Origin: Bacteroidota bacterium
GTDB taxonomy: Bacteria; Bacteroidota; Ignavibacteria; Ignavibacteriales; Melioribacteraceae
DNA: 64,000 nt
Direction: 5' to 3'
NCBI GenBank assembly: GCA_018829205.1
Contig: JAHJUE010000019.1
Location: forward strand, 1-64,000
In this document: positions 45,270-55,000 of the stretch, piece by piece
How the letters are laid out: each line of letters begins with the position of its first letter
Position numbering within the stretch: the stretch's first letter is position 1
Made by a program: the position numbers and the translations under genes
Notes under the pieces: generated by a model
What the model saw: the letters and a program-made list of their open reading frames with translations, nothing else
The model's database searches: none
Told to the model about the DNA's origin: nothing

Positions 45270-47093
45270 TTATTTAAGTAAAATCATTTTTTTTGTTTTA
45301 ATATTATTGCCGCTTATAAGCGAATAAAAATAAATACCGGAACTTAATTTATCTCCTGAAAAATCAATTTCATAATTCCCCGCATTATAATAATTGTTTG
45401 CCAATTCTTTTATTTCGCGTCCGAGTGCGTCATAAATTTTTAATGATACATTGCCGGGTTCTGAAACTGAAAATTTTATTTTAGTAGAGGGATTAAACGG
45501 ATTAGGATAATTCTGGAATAAATTAAATTCATGCGGAATATTTTTATTATCAGCGATTATTGTAGTTTCATCGGTGCCGAACGTAATTATAAATTTTCCG
45601 CCATTTCCCGCGGGCAAATTAATAGTTTTATCGGCTGAACTATAAGCGGTATATTCAGCGCCTTCAAATACAACATTTTTAATTTTTAATTTATCGTCGG
45701 CGATAGACAGCGGATAAACCTTTATATTTCTTTCATATTCCACGGGATAAAAATTATAATTCAGAACAACGTCTTTTTTATTATAAAAAAGATTGCCGTA
45801 CAAATATGAATAATAACCGGTTTCAATTGAATGGTATCCGGCTTTTGAACCATTTCCTTTATGTCTGTTCCAATCAACAATCAGCGAGCCGTTTTGATAT
45901 AGGTCGGCATAAATTTCACCGTATGTATGGTCAACAAAATACTTCATAAAAAAATCTAAGGATTCATCTGCCATTTGGAGATAAGTATCATTTTTAGTCA
46001 GCTCATAAATTTGCAATCCGGCTACAATTGCCTGCTCCATCTGCCACCATGCTTTTGCAAATTGAGAATTAGCAAGTCCGTATCCGATAGGATTGCCTGT
46101 TAATCTGTCATAATCTTTAAATGGTCCGCCATAAACATGATCATATCCATTAGTCCAAACATCGTTTAATAATTTTTCGGCCGCGGTTAAATATTCTTCG
46201 TTTGGTATAACCTGGTAAATTCTTCCCAGCACCCAGCCGGTTTTAAGCACATGCCCCATTATAGTGCGTGTATTATAACTGCTTGTATTATCCGTCCATT
46301 CCCAATTAGTATCAAAATTTTCTACGAACCCTATCTTATACTGATCCATTGTAGATACTAATCTATTTAAAATATTATCGGCAATAAGTATTAATTTTTC
46401 TTTGTAAACAACATCTCCCGTAAGAAAAAAAGCGTTAATTAAATGAGTTGTAACGGCATCCACAGTCGCGTTAAAACTTTTATTGTTTTTAACTGACCAG
46501 TTAAAATTACTTTCATCATAATATCCGAACTGTTCGGCGGAATTATCCCATAGATTATTTTCATTATTTTCAAATCCTTTTTTGAACCAATTAAACGCGG
46601 TTGTATCTCCCGTAGCTTCATAATAAGCCAGAATTCCAAGCAGAGCGTAATGCTGATCAAAAGCTGTTTTATCCTGCTGCTGATCGGCGCTGCCGCTTTC
46701 ACTTACATTACCGAACCAGCCTCCGTTTGTATTATCCCAAGCCGAGCCGTACATAAAATCAAGAGCCTGCTTCGCCTTTACTAGATAATCGTTATTGCCC
46801 GTCATCATAAAAGCTCTTACCATTCCGTAAGCATTACGGGATTGAGTAAGCATATTTTTATTTCTGCCCCATTCGGAAATTAGGTTTCCCTGACGGTCCA
46901 CGTTTGTATAAAAACCGCCTTTAGAGATATCGTAACTTTTAAACCAGAATGAAGCGCAGCTGTCCACATAGCCTGTCATTTTTTGAGGCTGAATTAAATA
47001 AGGTGATTTGATTTGATATTGTGCGGTTAAATAGATATTAAATACAAAAAACACTATAAAATATTGAGCAAAAAATCCGGAATTTTTAATCAT
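45270..47093 (-). CDS. AGE-family epimerase-like (alpha/alpha)6 protein with T9SS sorting domain
   Basis: 607 residues. A signal peptide at 1-24 is followed by an N-acylglucosamine-2-epimerase-type toroid (residues about 30-420: GGFYTNVDRQGN, RNAYGMVRAFM, AFDQHYALLGILAYYEATGD, WWQMEQAIVAGL, HKGNGSKAGYHSIETGYY). The end has a T9SS type A domain (NYPNPFNPSTKIKFSV, SGIYFYSLI, KKMILLK). AGE enzymes isomerise free or linked sugars at C2 or act as glycosidase-like hydrolases. Being secreted through T9SS and encoded 17 bases before a carbamoyltransferase is unusual. It may modify an extracellular carbamoylated glycan. Confidence 0.85.
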   Translation of the reverse strand: MIKNSGFFAQYFIVFFVFNIYLTAQYQIKSPYLIQPQKMTGYVDSCASFWFKSYDISKGGFYTNVDRQGNLISEWGRNKNMLTQSRNAYGMVRAFMMTGNNDYLVKAKQALDFMYGSAWDNTNGGWFGNVSESGSADQQQDKTAFDQHYALLGILAYYEATGDTTAFNWFKKGFENNENNLWDNSAEQFGYYDESNFNWSVKNNKSFNATVDAVTTHLINAFFLTGDVVYKEKLILIADNILNRLVSTMDQYKIGFVENFDTNWEWTDNTSSYNTRTIMGHVLKTGWVLGRIYQVIPNEEYLTAAEKLLNDVWTNGYDHVYGGPFKDYDRLTGNPIGYGLANSQFAKAWWQMEQAIVAGLQIYELTKNDTYLQMADESLDFFMKYFVDHTYGEIYADLYQNGSLIVDWNRHKGNGSKAGYHSIETGYYSYLYGNLFYNKKDVVLNYNFYPVEYERNIKVYPLSIADDKLKIKNVVFEGAEYTAYSSADKTINLPAGNGGKFIITFGTDETTIIADNKNIPHEFNLFQNYPNPFNPSTKIKFSVSEPGNVSLKIYDALGREIKELANNYYNAGNYEIDFSGDKLSSGIYFYSLISGNNIKTKKMILLK

Positions 47094-47267
47094 AATTTCT
47101 TCATTATTATTTATTAGTTATCTTATTTCACTACCGAAAATACTGACTAAAAGCCGTAATTAAAAGTTAATAATTAATTATAATCCTCAATTATTTTCTT
47201 TATTTTAACAACGGAATAATTTTATAAATCCTATAAAAAAACAAATATTAATGGCGGCTAATTTTAA

Positions 47268-49151
47268 ATGACAAAACAAAAAAAAGCGGCATTAAATAAG
47301 CCGTTAAAAAAGAAAACGCCTAAACTGTTTTACATAATTTTATTTCTTCTGCCGGCAGTTTTTCTGATTTTAATTGAAATTACCCTGCTTCTGTTCGATT
47401 ACGGAGATAATCCGGAAGAATGGGTTTCATTATCTAATGATATAGAAATATTAAATCCGGATATTTCAAAAAGATATTTCAGCGGAATAAACAACCCGCC
47501 GTTCTCAACCGAATCTTTTTTACTAAAACATAAACCGGACAATTCTTTCAGGGTTATTGTATTGGGCGCAAGTTCGGGCGCGGGTTATCCGTATCAGAAT
47601 TCTGCTTCCTTTTCAAAATATATAAGAAAATATCTGCGGCTTTCCTACCCGGATAATACAATTGAAGTCGCAAACGTAAGCATGGCCGCTGTTAATTCAT
47701 ATACAATGCTGGATTTATTGCCGGGAATTATCGAGAAGAAACCGGATCTGATTTTAATTTACCTAGGTCACAATGAATATTACGGCGCGTTGGGAGCCGG
47801 GTCTGCCCAGTCGTTTGTTTCTTCAAGACTCTTAACAAAATTTGTATTAAAGATTAATGAATTCAGAACCGTGCAGTTTATAAAAAATATTTTAATGAAA
47901 ATTTCAGGAAGCATGATTAAAAGCGGCGGAACAGACGACGGCACTTTAATGGCGCAAGTAGCTTCTGAAAAATTAATAGAACTTAATTCAGAGATTTATG
48001 CTAAAGGACTCGATCAGTTCGAAGGCAATATGAGGGATATTTTTTCTATTTGTAAGGAAGCGGGAGTTAATGTAATAATCGGCACTTTAGCTTCCAACGT
48101 TAAGGACCAGGCCCCTTTTAATCCGGTTAAGAATTCATCTTTTCCCCCCGCCGATAAAGTTTATGATTCGGCATTAATTGCTATGAATAAATCAGATTAC
48201 CCGGCTGCCGATTCATTATTTACATACGCCAAAGATTTGGACGGACTTAGATTCAGAGCGCCGGAAAAGATTAATGAAATAATAACTACCCTTGCTAAGG
48301 AATATGGATTTATATCTGCCGATATTAAAAAGGAAATGAAATTAAAAAGTTTAAACAACATTATCGGCAATGATTTAATGACCGATCATCTGCATCCCAA
48401 CATACACGGCTATCAGATTATAGGCAAATCATTCTTGAAAGAAATGTTAAAAAACGGTTTTCTGCCTGATGGGAAAATAACTTCCCGTAATTTGGATTCA
48501 ATTGACGCCGAGATCAAATTGAATTATAATTTTACGAAATTTGATTCAACAATTTCTGATTTCAGGATTAGAATATTAAAGAACGACTGGCCTTATAAAA
48601 CCGGCGGACAAAGACTTCCGAAAAGCAGGATATTAAACTCGAAAACATTTGAGGATAAAACAGCTATTGACGTACTTGATAATAAAATATCAAGAAGAGA
48701 CGCAAGATTAAAACTTGCCGAATATTATCTGAATGAAAAGAACTATATACTGTACGCCGATGTAATTATTCAGCTATGCGATGAATTCCCGACAACAAAT
48801 GATTTTGCCAATAAGACAGCCGCAAAATTAATATCGTTAAAAGAATACGCGCTGGCGGAAAAAGTCCTGCAATCCGGATACTATATTAATAAAGACATGT
48901 TTAATACCAAATGGCTGGGAATAATTAATCTTTCAAAAAATAATTTTGCTTTATCAATTTATCACTTGGAATTAAGCATGAGCTTTGACGCGAATGACCC
49001 GCAGGTTCTTTTTAATTTAGCCGCGGCTTATTCTGGGATAAAAAATTTTAATAAAGCGCTCGAAATTGTTAACCAGTGTTTAAAAATATCGCCTAATTAC
49101 GCAAATGCAGCTGATATAAAAACTCAATTAGAAAAGATCATTAATAAATAA
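47268..49151 (+). CDS. SGNH/GDSL-type membrane protein with TPR-like C-terminus (copy 1)
   Basis: 627 residues. One transmembrane segment near 20-45. An SGNH-hydrolase fold follows: nucleophile Ser102 in VLGASSGAG, Asn169 in GHNEYYG, and the Asp373/His376 pair in TDHLHPNIHG. Residues about 500-620 form helical TPR-like repeats (QVLFNLAAAYSGIKNFNKA). SGNH enzymes add or remove acyl groups on carbohydrates. A paralogue follows after two bases. The genes are divergent from the AGE/carbamoyltransferase operon. I infer acyl or other ester modification of the same surface polymer. Confidence 0.82.
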   Translation: MTKQKKAALNKPLKKKTPKLFYIILFLLPAVFLILIEITLLLFDYGDNPEEWVSLSNDIEILNPDISKRYFSGINNPPFSTESFLLKHKPDNSFRVIVLGASSGAGYPYQNSASFSKYIRKYLRLSYPDNTIEVANVSMAAVNSYTMLDLLPGIIEKKPDLILIYLGHNEYYGALGAGSAQSFVSSRLLTKFVLKINEFRTVQFIKNILMKISGSMIKSGGTDDGTLMAQVASEKLIELNSEIYAKGLDQFEGNMRDIFSICKEAGVNVIIGTLASNVKDQAPFNPVKNSSFPPADKVYDSALIAMNKSDYPAADSLFTYAKDLDGLRFRAPEKINEIITTLAKEYGFISADIKKEMKLKSLNNIIGNDLMTDHLHPNIHGYQIIGKSFLKEMLKNGFLPDGKITSRNLDSIDAEIKLNYNFTKFDSTISDFRIRILKNDWPYKTGGQRLPKSRILNSKTFEDKTAIDVLDNKISRRDARLKLAEYYLNEKNYILYADVIIQLCDEFPTTNDFANKTAAKLISLKEYALAEKVLQSGYYINKDMFNTKWLGIINLSKNNFALSIYHLELSMSFDANDPQVLFNLAAAYSGIKNFNKALEIVNQCLKISPNYANAADIKTQLEKIINK

Positions 49152-49153
49152 AT

Positions 49154-51004
49154 ATGAAAAAAACTCCAAAGTGGTTTTATATTGTTCTTCTGCTTATTCC
49201 GTTTGGCTTTACGGTTTTGCTCGAGACAGGTTTAAGAATATTTTCTTACGGAAAAAATCTTGATCAGTGGACTGAAATTTCAGAAGGCAAATTAATTCTA
49301 AATCCCGATATCGGCGCCAGATATTTTACAAGTACAAAAAACTATCCGCATTCAAACCACGATTCATTTGATAAAACTAAGAAGGCAAATACTTTCAGAA
49401 TATTTGTATTAGGCGGAAGCAGCGCCGCGGGATTTCCATTTTCGCCGGGCGGTGCTTTTTCAAGATATATAAAAGATTACATGGAAATTAAATATCCCGC
49501 TAAAACTTTTGAAGTAATAAATTTAGGCATAACGGCAATAAACACGTATACGATTAATGATTTGGCGCCCGGAATAATTAAACAGCATCCCGATTTAATA
49601 ATTATATATGCCGGTCACAATGAATATTACGGGGCGCTTGGTGTCGGTTCATTAGAATCAATAGGTAATTCACCGTTATTAATTAATACTTATTTATATT
49701 TAAATAGATTTAAAACATTTCAGCTTGTTAAAAATTTTCTAAAATATACTGCCGGATTGCTGAACAGCGGAGAGTCTTCAGCAGCGGGCGCAACATTAAT
49801 GGCAAGAATGGCAGAGGAAAAATCAATCCCTCTAAATTCGGAAATCTATTTGAAAGGAGCGGAGCAATTCAGGAATAATCTTGATAACATTTTTTCGGAA
49901 TTTAATGAAAATGGGATTCCTGTAGTAATAGGAACATTAACTAGTAATTTAAAAGATTTGCCCCCGTTTATATCAGTAAGTACAGAAGGCTATCCTGAAG
50001 CTGAAAAAGTTTTTAATCGTGCAAATGATGAATTGAGAGACAATAATATTCATGAGGCTGATTCTTTATTCAGATTAGCAAAAGATTTAGATGCTCTAAA
50101 GTTCAGAGCCCCGGAAATATTTAATGATATTATAAAAGAACTTTCTTATAAATATAAGTATCCACTCGCGAATATTGATTCGATCTTTAACGCGTACAGC
50201 GACAATATTATAGTCGGCAATAATTTAATGATCGATCATCTCCATCCTACGTTGGAAGGATATCAGTTAATGGGCAAAATATTTTCCGAATTAATAAGCG
50301 GTTTTGATATTTTAAATCAGAATCAAACAGTTACCTTGACATCAGAAGAAATAGACGGTATTGTGAAATCAAATTTTGCTTTCAGCAAACTTGATTCAAC
50401 GGTATCGTATTATACAATTCTGAATTTATTAAACGACTGGCCTTTCGTTGATAAAAAGAACACCGGGCTGTTTGAAGGAATTACTTTTAAAAATAAAATT
50501 GACTCACTCGCATATAAAATTGTTAAAGAAAACTATAATTGGGAAACGGCGCATCATGAAGCGTATAAATGGTATTTAAGCAAGGGCGATATAAATAATT
50601 TTTCTATGGAGTTAAAGGTACTGTACAAACAATACCCCTTCAGATATGATTATTTAGATTACGCCGCAGCCGAGCTTCTAAAATTAAAAGCATACGGTAA
50701 AGCCGAATACTTTTTATATGAGAAATATAAAATTGAACCGGATGAATTTTCCGCAAAATGGCTGGGCAATATTAATCTTTTTAATAATAATTTCAGCGAA
50801 GCCGTAAATTATCTTAAGGCAAGTCTGAAATTAAACGGCAACGACGCTCAAACATTATTTAATCTATCGGTGGCATATTTAAGAATGGGGAGTTACGATT
50901 CAGCGTTAACAACAATAATAAAATGTTTGAAGTTAAATCCAAATTATGCAAACGCAAAAACAATGAAAATTCAATTGGAAGGTTTATTAAAAAAGCCCCG
51001 ATAA
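49154..51004 (+). CDS. SGNH/GDSL-type membrane protein with TPR-like C-terminus (copy 2)
   Basis: 616 residues, collinear with copy 1. Transmembrane segment near 7-27, nucleophile Ser89 in VLGGSSAAG, AGHNEYYGALG, and IDHLHPTLEG for the Asp/His pair. The C-terminus has TLFNLSVAYLRMGSYDSAL. The two genes are separated by two bases and share nearly all motifs, so they are a tandem duplication that has since diverged. The stop codon lies in the loop of a terminator at 50993-51013. The two copies may act as a pair or on different positions. Confidence 0.82.
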   Translation: MKKTPKWFYIVLLLIPFGFTVLLETGLRIFSYGKNLDQWTEISEGKLILNPDIGARYFTSTKNYPHSNHDSFDKTKKANTFRIFVLGGSSAAGFPFSPGGAFSRYIKDYMEIKYPAKTFEVINLGITAINTYTINDLAPGIIKQHPDLIIIYAGHNEYYGALGVGSLESIGNSPLLINTYLYLNRFKTFQLVKNFLKYTAGLLNSGESSAAGATLMARMAEEKSIPLNSEIYLKGAEQFRNNLDNIFSEFNENGIPVVIGTLTSNLKDLPPFISVSTEGYPEAEKVFNRANDELRDNNIHEADSLFRLAKDLDALKFRAPEIFNDIIKELSYKYKYPLANIDSIFNAYSDNIIVGNNLMIDHLHPTLEGYQLMGKIFSELISGFDILNQNQTVTLTSEEIDGIVKSNFAFSKLDSTVSYYTILNLLNDWPFVDKKNTGLFEGITFKNKIDSLAYKIVKENYNWETAHHEAYKWYLSKGDINNFSMELKVLYKQYPFRYDYLDYAAAELLKLKAYGKAEYFLYEKYKIEPDEFSAKWLGNINLFNNNFSEAVNYLKASLKLNGNDAQTLFNLSVAYLRMGSYDSALTTIIKCLKLNPNYANAKTMKIQLEGLLKKPR

Positions 51005-51013
51005 ACGGGGCTT
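50993..51013. terminator. Bidirectional terminator overlapping the SGNH stop codon
   Basis: AAGCCCCG (50993-51000) pairs perfectly with CGGGGCTT (51006-51013) around the loop ATAAA, which contains most of the TAA stop codon of the second SGNH gene. A flanking A run lies inside the coding region. It separates the convergent SGNH (plus) and PorV (minus) genes. Confidence 0.85.
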
Positions 51014-51032
51014 AATAATATTGAGATTTTTA

Positions 51033-52034
51033 TCAGAACTTTAAACCAAGAGTAAAGTGCTGGGTATTATCAAGTGCGCCGAAATCCTGATAGGCGTAAT
51101 CAAAATAAAATCCTAATCCGGGAGCGAAATTATATTTTAGTCCCATACCCAATGTTAGTCCCTCTTCGCTATTATCAAGAAGAAGCGATTTATAGCCTCC
51201 TCTAATTGATATCATATCATATAAGATATATTCCATACCTACATTTAATGATTCGTCGTTATCGTTGGGATGCAACGCGTCAATACCTATAGTTATTGTA
51301 TGATTTTCAATATTTATAAGATCGGCGGCTAATCCAATCCTAAACAAAAGAGGCAGAGGAAATTCATCTGTTCTAAGTTTAGCTAGAATCTGGTCATTGT
51401 TTCCTTCAATTTGTTCGTTTATATCGTGCTGAACAAGCAGGTCTTTTCCGTCTAAACTCATATCCGAACCGAAGTTGGAAATTGAAGCTCCGATTCTCAG
51501 ACCGAATATATCTGAATAATAAAGCACACCAAGATCAAATGCCATGGTTGAAGCGTAAGAATTCCAGATTTCCTGGCGTATATATTTAGCGCTTCCTCCA
51601 ATTGAAAATCTGTCGGTCAGATTATAAGCATACGAAAGAGCCATTGCCAAATCCTTTGCTTTAAACATTTGTCCGGTTCCATCCTGCTCTGCAAGCGTAG
51701 TAACTTCCATCTCTCCGTAATCAAGGTATGTAACGCTGAATCCTACTGTACCCATATCACCAAGTTTTAGAGCAGCTCCCGCCCAATTGTAGTCGATATC
51801 CGCAAACCACATTGAATGAGTAAACATTGCTTCGTTTGTAGCAAGTCTGGCGCTGCCGGCAGGATTCCAGTAAAGCGAACTTACATCATTGGCAGTGGCG
51901 GCAAAAGCGCCGCCCATAGAAATTGCTCTAGCTCCAATTGCTATATTTAGAAAAGGAGCGGCAGTAGAGCCTACTTTTGACTGAGCCATTAAACAGCCAA
52001 AAGATATTAAAAATATGATTAAAAACTTTTTCAT
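51033..52034 (-). CDS. PorV/PorQ-family outer-membrane protein (second module)
   Basis: 333 residues. The signal peptide ends at LMAQ, followed by TAAPFLNIAIGARAISMGGAF and SSLYWNPAGSARL, the PorV family signature. The C-terminus HFTLGLKF is a typical barrel end. It is the third gene of the TonB receptor / secreted protein / PorV row. The sequence is clearly different from the first module (22248-23243), so the modules diverged long ago. It probably assists T9SS export of the neighbour's product. Confidence 0.88.
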   Translation of the reverse strand: MKKFLIIFLISFGCLMAQSKVGSTAAPFLNIAIGARAISMGGAFAATANDVSSLYWNPAGSARLATNEAMFTHSMWFADIDYNWAGAALKLGDMGTVGFSVTYLDYGEMEVTTLAEQDGTGQMFKAKDLAMALSYAYNLTDRFSIGGSAKYIRQEIWNSYASTMAFDLGVLYYSDIFGLRIGASISNFGSDMSLDGKDLLVQHDINEQIEGNNDQILAKLRTDEFPLPLLFRIGLAADLINIENHTITIGIDALHPNDNDESLNVGMEYILYDMISIRGGYKSLLLDNSEEGLTLGMGLKYNFAPGLGFYFDYAYQDFGALDNTQHFTLGLKF

Positions 52035-52048
52035 TTCAATAATCTCCG

Positions 52049-55000
52049 CTATTTAATGAGAGCAAATTTGTCAATTTTAGTGCCTATATTCGGAGCGTCA
52101 ACAACATATACATAAACTCCGAATGCCACGTCCAAATTTTCTTCTGTTCTCAAATTCCAATAAACATCGCCTACATAAAAATTATCCTGAGTAAGGGTGC
52201 GGATAAGTTCACCTCTAACTGTATATATTGAAATCTTTGATCCAGGCGGAACATAGGTAAATCTGATCTCTCTTTCGCCTCTTCCGCTTGTTTGAGTGCT
52301 CAATAATCTTTGTTCGGCATCGTGAGTAACAACGTAAGGATTAGGAACAACTCTAATTTTATCAAGATCTTTTTTTGCCAGATCATTATCTATTTTTGCG
52401 CCTTCAACTGTAAATGTAAATGAGTCTTTACTGTTAAACTGTTTGAAAGTGCTGTACATATATGAACCGCCGGAGGGCAGGCTTTTACCGACGGTATTAT
52501 ATGTAAAGATAAAATTCCATGTTTTTATATACTGTCCGTTCACATGTTCTTTAAGCCAGAAATTATGAGCTGTAGACTGACTTCCGGAGGGCGGAGGATA
52601 TACAACATCAACTTCAACTCCGGTTGTTAAGTTTGTTACTTTGAAATTTATACTCCTCGGTACAATAACATTATTTAGAGCAGGCACCGGAGGGAAACCG
52701 ATTGTATCTCTAACTGACTGGCCAACTGTATTAGGGAAGAATTCAATTTTATAATCATTCGGAATTCCAACGCCGTCATACGCCGCTGATTTACCTTTAA
52801 ATACCTTAATTTGTGTGAACTGCGGTTTCAAAGTATCTTCAACACCAGTGAAACCGGTATGAGCCGAATCGGTAGAGATTGCATCATTCAGCAATTGAAC
52901 TCTTATACCTTGTCTTACAGGAGTTGATCCTCTGAACTTATCCGATTGATTTACCAATGTATCATACGAGGCAGTATAGGTTGTTCCCGAGAAATTTTTT
53001 TCTTCACCGTTAACAAATATTCTTGTAATGCCCGCGGGTATATTTACAGTCTGCAGCGGATCGACAATAATTGTTTCATTTATGGTCGGCAGAAATAGTG
53101 TATCGGGTGTCTGCAAATCAATTAATGACCAGTTGGAAGTAACTTGTCTTAACGATGTATCCTGAAAAACCACTTTATAATTATATCCGTCTCTTATTTT
53201 TTCATCATCAATAATTTCAACAAACCCGCTTCCTGTGCCTATAAAGTTTTCCGATTTTTCCATCTCCGCGGCATTTGGAGAAATATATCCGGCGGGTCTT
53301 CTTCCAGGGGTAATATAACCTGTGTTATCGTCGGTTATAATCGCGCCCGTATTTGATCTGAAAATAAATTTGGAATTTTCTTCAGGGAATATCTCTAAAG
53401 CTTCATCACCTTTATCATAAGCTGTAACTGCATAATAATAAGTCTGGCCGGGCACAACGGTGGAATCAACAAATACATTTGTAATTCCGTTATCGGTGCT
53501 CAAACCGTTCAAGTTTTCGCCAAGATAATATGTTATGCCGCCGAAAGCCGCAAGCAGATCGGGGCTCGGATAATAAAATCCGCTGAAATTATCAACAAGA
53601 TCATATTGAGCTAAAGGTTTGTCGAATGATAAAACTCCCAATGCGTTTGTAATTACTCTGCTGTCTCTGAAATTCGCGTCGGTAGATCTGAAAATTTTAT
53701 AACCTTGAAAATCTTTTTCTTTAGTTACAAAATCTCTGGAGTTCTCGCTTCTTTCGCCGTCCCAATACAAAACTACATTTCCGTCTTCCTGAGTTATTGT
53801 AATTTTTGGTTTTCTTGGGGCTTGAGGAAACACATAACCCGAGTTATAAATTTTCTGCACAATATCTTTATTATTATTTATATCTCTTGAATCCTCTCCG
53901 AATAAAAGCGCGACAGAAAATCTTTCTGTTGTTTCGGAAAAGAGAGGGAAGTATCCCGAGCTGTAAATAAAATCGCCGTCCTGTGGAGTAGGAGGAATTA
54001 TATCAAATCTTCCCGGAGTCATTCTATTCCATACAAGAGAATCGATACTTAAATCGGGTGAAGCTGAATTCGCGAAAAAGTTAAACGCCGTTAATCCGAT
54101 TTGATCTGATTCATCCGGATCGGTTTTGCCGAAATTAGGTTCACCTTGAGTAGGGATTCCGTCACCTTCGCCGAGATCCGGTCCGGGATAAGCTTCATCT
54201 TCAGGTCCTAAACCGTCTTCTCCCAAATCATCAAATATAGGGCTCCAATCCCCGTCTTCGTCAATATCATTATCTCTTCTTTCATCAATTAAAGGATCAT
54301 TTAATCCTTCGTTGGTAATATAATTCTTATAACTTACGGGCAGATCGCCTCTGTTAACTCTTGTTAAATAATGAGCCGCTTCGTTTTCATCAATTAATCC
54401 GTCCAAATCATTATCGTATCCGTCGTTTGCTGAAATATGGGGCAGCGCAATTTCGCCTCTAACTCCACCGTAGCCGGCAATATGACCTTCGCGGAATTGA
54501 GTGACACCCGGTTCAATAATAAAACTTTTACCAAGAGAATAAACCGTATCAATAGTTGATTTGACGGTATAAACAGTTCTATTATAATTATTAACACCGT
54601 TTCCGTTTGATTCATTAATCAAAACAATTTTATCCCCCGCTTTATAAGTTTTAGCGGCAAAATCACCTTGAATAAATCTAGGCGAAGTTCCAATCTGCGA
54701 ATCGTTATCGTTGTCAATGCCGTCGAACGCGTTACCCGGTGATTCAAGGAATGCGTATCCAACCCAGCCTACTTCCTGACCTCTGTTACCTACATTATCG
54801 CTATCGTATGAATACGTAATTGATTCATCAATAACGAATGTACCAAGATCATCGCCGCTATCGCCGTCGCCGCCTGCCAGTGTACCAACCACGGTACCGA
54901 AGTTTGCTTTTCTATAAGTATGAGTTCCGTCGTTGGTAATATCATAAAGCCAGAATATAGCATCTTCGGCAAGAAAGCTTGACCACTGGAAACCTCTTTG

